A DNA stretch of 9,141 nucleotides from Acidobacterium sp. Its GTDB lineage: Bacteria > Acidobacteriota > Terriglobia > Terriglobales > Acidobacteriaceae. Location of the stretch: the NCBI GenBank assembly GCA_003152595.1, contig PMAM01000202.1:1-9141 (forward strand). The letters are read 5' to 3'. Below the pieces are notes generated by a model. It ran no database searches and was not told where the DNA came from. It saw only the letters and a list, made by a program, of their open reading frames with translations. Shown here in pieces: positions 6,198 to 9,141 of the stretch; the first letter of the stretch is position 1, and every line of letters starts with the position of its first letter. A program made the position numbers and the translations under genes.

Positions 6198-7103
6198 ATG
6201 ATGCGTCTGACCGCGGCTATGGCCGCTGCTGCAGCAGTTCTGGCCTGTACGTCCTGCTCCTCCGGTGGCCACAATCCCGGAACGGTCGTCGCCGCTTCGC
6301 AGCCGCCGGCGGATTTAACAAAGCCGACAGCGTCGGCACCCTCCGACCCGGGCGCCATCGTCACGACGGGCCCCATCATGGTGGAGCAACAGATCGATGT
6401 CGTCGCCCTTCGTGCCGGCATCGTCGCGGCTCTTAATACCGACGTTGGTTCGGGCGTCCGGCAAGGGCAAATGCTGGCTCGCCTGGACGACCGCCAGATC
6501 GCCGCCGATTGCAGCGCGGCCGAATTCAAAGTGCACAGCCTCGAGTCGGACCTGAAGAACTGGCAGGCCGAAGTCGATGTTCGCAAGACGGACCTGCAGC
6601 GCGCCGAAGCCATGCGTCAGGCCGGTATCAACACCCAGGAAGCTCTCGATCACGTTCGTTACGATCTGCAGGCTACCGAATTCGAAGTCGAGCGGCAGAA
6701 CAACGAGATGCGCAGCGCGCAGTCCGCACTGCAGTCGCAGCAGCTGGAACTGGAAAAAACCAGAATTGCCGCACCTTTCAATGGAACCGTCTCGCAGCGC
6801 TACGTGCGCCTCGGCCAGTATGTGAACATCGGCGACAAGCTCTTTCAGCTAACCGGCACTTCGCCCATGGAAGTCCGCTTCACGCTGCCAGAGCGGGATA
6901 TTTCCGTGTTGCGGCGCGGCGACCTCGTCACCGTCTCGCCTGCGCCCGATTTCGCTCAGACCACCACAGCCTCCGTCACGCATCTGAGCCCTGTCGTCGA
7001 TCCGGGCAGCGGCACCATCGAGGTGACGGCGAAGCTGACCCACAATATCCCCGGCCTGATTCCGGGAATGGTGGCGTCGGTCCGGGTTGCGCGCACGCAA
7101 TGA
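6198..7103 (+). CDS. Periplasmic adaptor (membrane fusion) lipoprotein
   Basis: The 301-residue product begins with a lipoprotein signal: MMR, an alanine-rich hydrophobic core and the lipobox VLAC, putting the lipidated Cys at residue 17. A second Cys follows at 20. Then come a disordered Pro/Ala/Ser linker (about 25-60), the first half of a lipoyl domain (about 66-98), a long alpha-helical hairpin (about 100-189), the second lipoyl half (KTRIAAPFNGTVSQRYVRLG, about 187-206) and a beta-barrel domain to the end. This is the plan of RND/HlyD adaptors, which bridge an inner-membrane transporter and an outer-membrane channel. The start at 6198 is chosen because GAGG (6188-6191) lies six bases before it; ATGs at 6201 and 6183 are possible, but the latter would add a basic extension. 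The gap to the upstream stop is eight bases, and its stop overlaps the next start as ATGA, so translation is probably coupled. Confidence 0.92.
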   Translation: MMRLTAAMAAAAAVLACTSCSSGGHNPGTVVAASQPPADLTKPTASAPSDPGAIVTTGPIMVEQQIDVVALRAGIVAALNTDVGSGVRQGQMLARLDDRQIAADCSAAEFKVHSLESDLKNWQAEVDVRKTDLQRAEAMRQAGINTQEALDHVRYDLQATEFEVERQNNEMRSAQSALQSQQLELEKTRIAAPFNGTVSQRYVRLGQYVNIGDKLFQLTGTSPMEVRFTLPERDISVLRRGDLVTVSPAPDFAQTTTASVTHLSPVVDPGSGTIEVTAKLTHNIPGLIPGMVASVRVARTQ

Positions 7104-9141
7104 ATCTGGCTGAGGCTCTCAACGCGGCCCTGCCGGAGTTGCCGGTCCGGCGGGCGCGCATCGGTTATCCAAAGCTGGACCCTGCGCTGATTTTTAAAGA
7201 GAACATCGATGATGGCGAGCTGGGCGTCAGCGCCATGAAGCGCGGCGAGCAGGGCCTGTTTCGCTTTACGCTTGAACAGTGGAGGATCGTCGAGCTGTTC
7301 GACGGCAAACGTTCCTGGGAGGATGTGGCCGACGCCCATGCCGAACTGTACGGCCCCCGCTACGACCCCGACGATCTCCGCGAGTTCACTGCCGGCCTCG
7401 ACGCCATCGACTTCTGGTACAAAACACCGTTCGAGAAGAACATTGCCCTCCAGCAAAAACTGGAGTCGGGTCGCCACGACCACGCTCATCGTAAATCCAA
7501 ATTCGACGTGGCCCACATGCAGTTCTCCGCGTGGGACCCCGACCGCTACCTCGACCGCATCTACCCACTACTCCGCTGGATCTACACTCCCGGGTTCGCC
7601 CTCGTCTGCGCCGCCCTGTTCGTCTTCATGGCCTGGACCTTTATCGCTCACTGGGGCAACATCGGGCGCGACACGCTTGAGTTCTATACCTTCACCGACA
7701 AGAGTGCAGCCGATCTGGCGGAGTTCTGGGTCCTCTTCCTCATCCTCGGTTTCTTCCACGAGTCCGCCCACGGCCTTACCTGCAAACACTTCGGCGGTGA
7801 AGTCCACTCCATGGGTTTCCACCTGATCTACCTCACGCCGGCGTTCTTCGTCGATGTGACCGAAGCCTGGATTTACGCCACGCGCTGGCAGCGCCTCATC
7901 ACCGTCTTTGCCGGCATCGGCATCGAGCTGTTCTTCTGCGCGCTGGCGACCATCGTCTGGTGGGGAACACCCGCCGGCAGCGGCGCGCACGATCTCGCCT
8001 ACAAAATTATCCTCATCACCGGTGTTGCTGTCGTCGTGGTGAACATGAACCCGCTCATCAAACTCGACGGGTACTACGCTTTTTCCGAAATCATCGGCTT
8101 CTCCGACATCAAGGAAAAATCAACCGCGTTCCTCTCCCAGCTCGTGCGCAGGCATATCTTCCGCCTTCCCGTCGAGGTGGATTTCGTATCGAGGCGCCGC
8201 CGGCCCGGTTTTCTCATCTACGCCATTCTCTCCGGCATTTACAGCTACGCCCTGCTCTTCGCCGTCCTCCGCTTCTGCAACAACGTCTTCGCAAGATACA
8301 GCCCACAATGGGCATTTGTACCAGCTCTCGCGCTCGGACTTCTCATCTTCCGATCCCGCGTCCGCGCTCTGGTGAAATTTATGCAAACGGTCTATCTCGA
8401 TAAGCGCGACCGCATCCGCTCCTGGTTCACCGCGCCGCGCATTGCCGCCGTGGCTGCCGCCACGCTCGCGATTCTCCTCCTCCCGCTCTGGCACCAGACC
8501 GTCTCAGCCCGGTTTCTGCTGGAACCGGTGCGCCTGGCCGTTGTCCGAACCACCGTGCCCGGCGAGGTCACCGACGTCTTCGTGAGCGAAGGGCAATCGG
8601 TGCAGGCCGGGGAGCCACTTCTCCGCATGACCAACACTGACCTCGAATCGCTCAGTGCCGGATCGGGCGAGCAACTGGCCCTCACCGGCGTTGAGCGGGT
8701 ACACGCCCTGCTCAGCCATGGAGACCTCGGCGCCGCCAGCCAGCAACACCTCCGTGCCGGCGTCGATCAATCCATCGCCGACGAAGAATCGGCTCGCCTC
8801 ACTGCCCGCGCTCCCATCCCGGGCGTAGTCAGCTCCGCGCGTCTGCACGATTTGGTGGGGGCCTATCTCGATGCCGGCACGCTGCTCACAGAGATCGCCG
8901 ATACCCAGCAAATGCGCGCGCGCATTTTTGTGCATGAATTTGAGGCAGGCCGCGTTCTTCCCGGCCAGGATGTCAGCCTGCTCCCCGATGGCGCCTTTGC
9001 GTCGCTGCGAGGCGCGGTCGAAAACGTTCAGGTGGCCCCGAACGATCTGCCGCCGGCCGTCGAAAACATCCGGCAGATCACGGGCGGCGCCAGACTGCAG
9101 TACTACATCGCCGATGCTGTGGTGCCCAACAGCGGATTTCT
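7100..9141 (+). CDS. PqqD-like/M50 zinc metalloprotease/HlyD fusion (3' partial)
   Basis: The frame opens with ATG overlapping the previous TGA and runs off the window after about 680 codons. Residues about 35-110 resemble a PqqD-like domain (FRFTLEQWRIVELFDG then SWEDVADAH), the fold used to bind leader peptides in several peptide-maturation systems. A polytopic membrane core follows, with helices near 162-184, 205-222, 266-289, 299-316, 370-392 and 448-464. It carries the site-2-protease zinc motif HESAH at 220-224 and the distal NPLIKLDG at 317-324, whose Asp323 is the expected third zinc ligand. All three ligands are present, so it should be a catalytically competent M50 protease. After the last helix, a lipoyl-like module (VVRTTVPGEVTDVFVSEGQ, about 482-500) and further HlyD-like sequence lie in the periplasm. 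Such proteins are usually labelled putative peptide zinc metalloprotease. Its substrate is unknown. The 3' end lies outside the window. Confidence 0.92.
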   Translation, partial: MNLAEALNAALPELPVRRARIGYPKLDPALIFKENIDDGELGVSAMKRGEQGLFRFTLEQWRIVELFDGKRSWEDVADAHAELYGPRYDPDDLREFTAGLDAIDFWYKTPFEKNIALQQKLESGRHDHAHRKSKFDVAHMQFSAWDPDRYLDRIYPLLRWIYTPGFALVCAALFVFMAWTFIAHWGNIGRDTLEFYTFTDKSAADLAEFWVLFLILGFFHESAHGLTCKHFGGEVHSMGFHLIYLTPAFFVDVTEAWIYATRWQRLITVFAGIGIELFFCALATIVWWGTPAGSGAHDLAYKIILITGVAVVVVNMNPLIKLDGYYAFSEIIGFSDIKEKSTAFLSQLVRRHIFRLPVEVDFVSRRRRPGFLIYAILSGIYSYALLFAVLRFCNNVFARYSPQWAFVPALALGLLIFRSRVRALVKFMQTVYLDKRDRIRSWFTAPRIAAVAAATLAILLLPLWHQTVSARFLLEPVRLAVVRTTVPGEVTDVFVSEGQSVQAGEPLLRMTNTDLESLSAGSGEQLALTGVERVHALLSHGDLGAASQQHLRAGVDQSIADEESARLTARAPIPGVVSSARLHDLVGAYLDAGTLLTEIADTQQMRARIFVHEFEAGRVLPGQDVSLLPDGAFASLRGAVENVQVAPNDLPPAVENIRQITGGARLQYYIADAVVPNSGF

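Noticed and set aside
1..9141. CRISPR array, tRNA or rRNA genes
   Set aside because: No regularly spaced long direct repeats, no cloverleaf-like segments with CCA-type ends, and no rRNA-like sequence were seen on either strand.

Overview
This window most likely comes from an Acidobacteriota-like soil or sediment Gram-negative bacterium. The grounds are a remnant of an ADOP-type (acidobacterial duplicated orphan permease) MacB/FtsX permease, moderately to strongly GC-rich coding sequence, and a periplasmic adaptor system that requires two membranes. The assignment is an inference from protein families; no rRNA or other marker is present.

Layout. Positions 8-1342 (+) encode a soluble PAS-HisKA-HATPase sensor kinase without a visible partner regulator. 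The next 284 bases hold a short 15-base tandem repeat inside a doubtful 50-codon ORF. Positions 1627-2265 (-) encode a TetR-family repressor, and directly upstream of it lies a striking cluster of overlapping palindromes (2291-2324), a very probable operator. Where a divergent target gene would be expected there is a graveyard: the last ~80 codons of an IS110-family transposase (about 2343-2582, +) abut a decayed ADOP permease fragment (about 2629-3060, -) carrying at least two frameshifts. Positions 3115-3474 (-) encode a stand-alone STAS-domain anti-sigma factor antagonist.

From 3751 to the right edge runs a tightly packed + strand operon of three membrane fusion (HlyD-like) proteins. The first has a cytoplasmic GAF sensor array, one membrane helix and a periplasmic HlyD domain. 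The second is a periplasmic adaptor lipoprotein. The third, cut by the window edge, joins a PqqD-like N-terminus, a site-2-type (M50) zinc metalloprotease core with HESAH and NPLIKLDG motifs, and a C-terminal HlyD-like domain. The genes are separated by 8 bases and then by an ATGA overlap.

The simplest reading of the operon is an envelope machine that senses a cytoplasmic small-molecule signal through GAF domains, may recognise a peptide through the PqqD-like domain, may cleave or handle it through the membrane protease, and passes it through periplasmic adaptors. No ABC ATPase, RND pump, outer-membrane channel or substrate gene lies inside the window, so the energising component and cargo are unknown. 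This operon is the most interesting content here.
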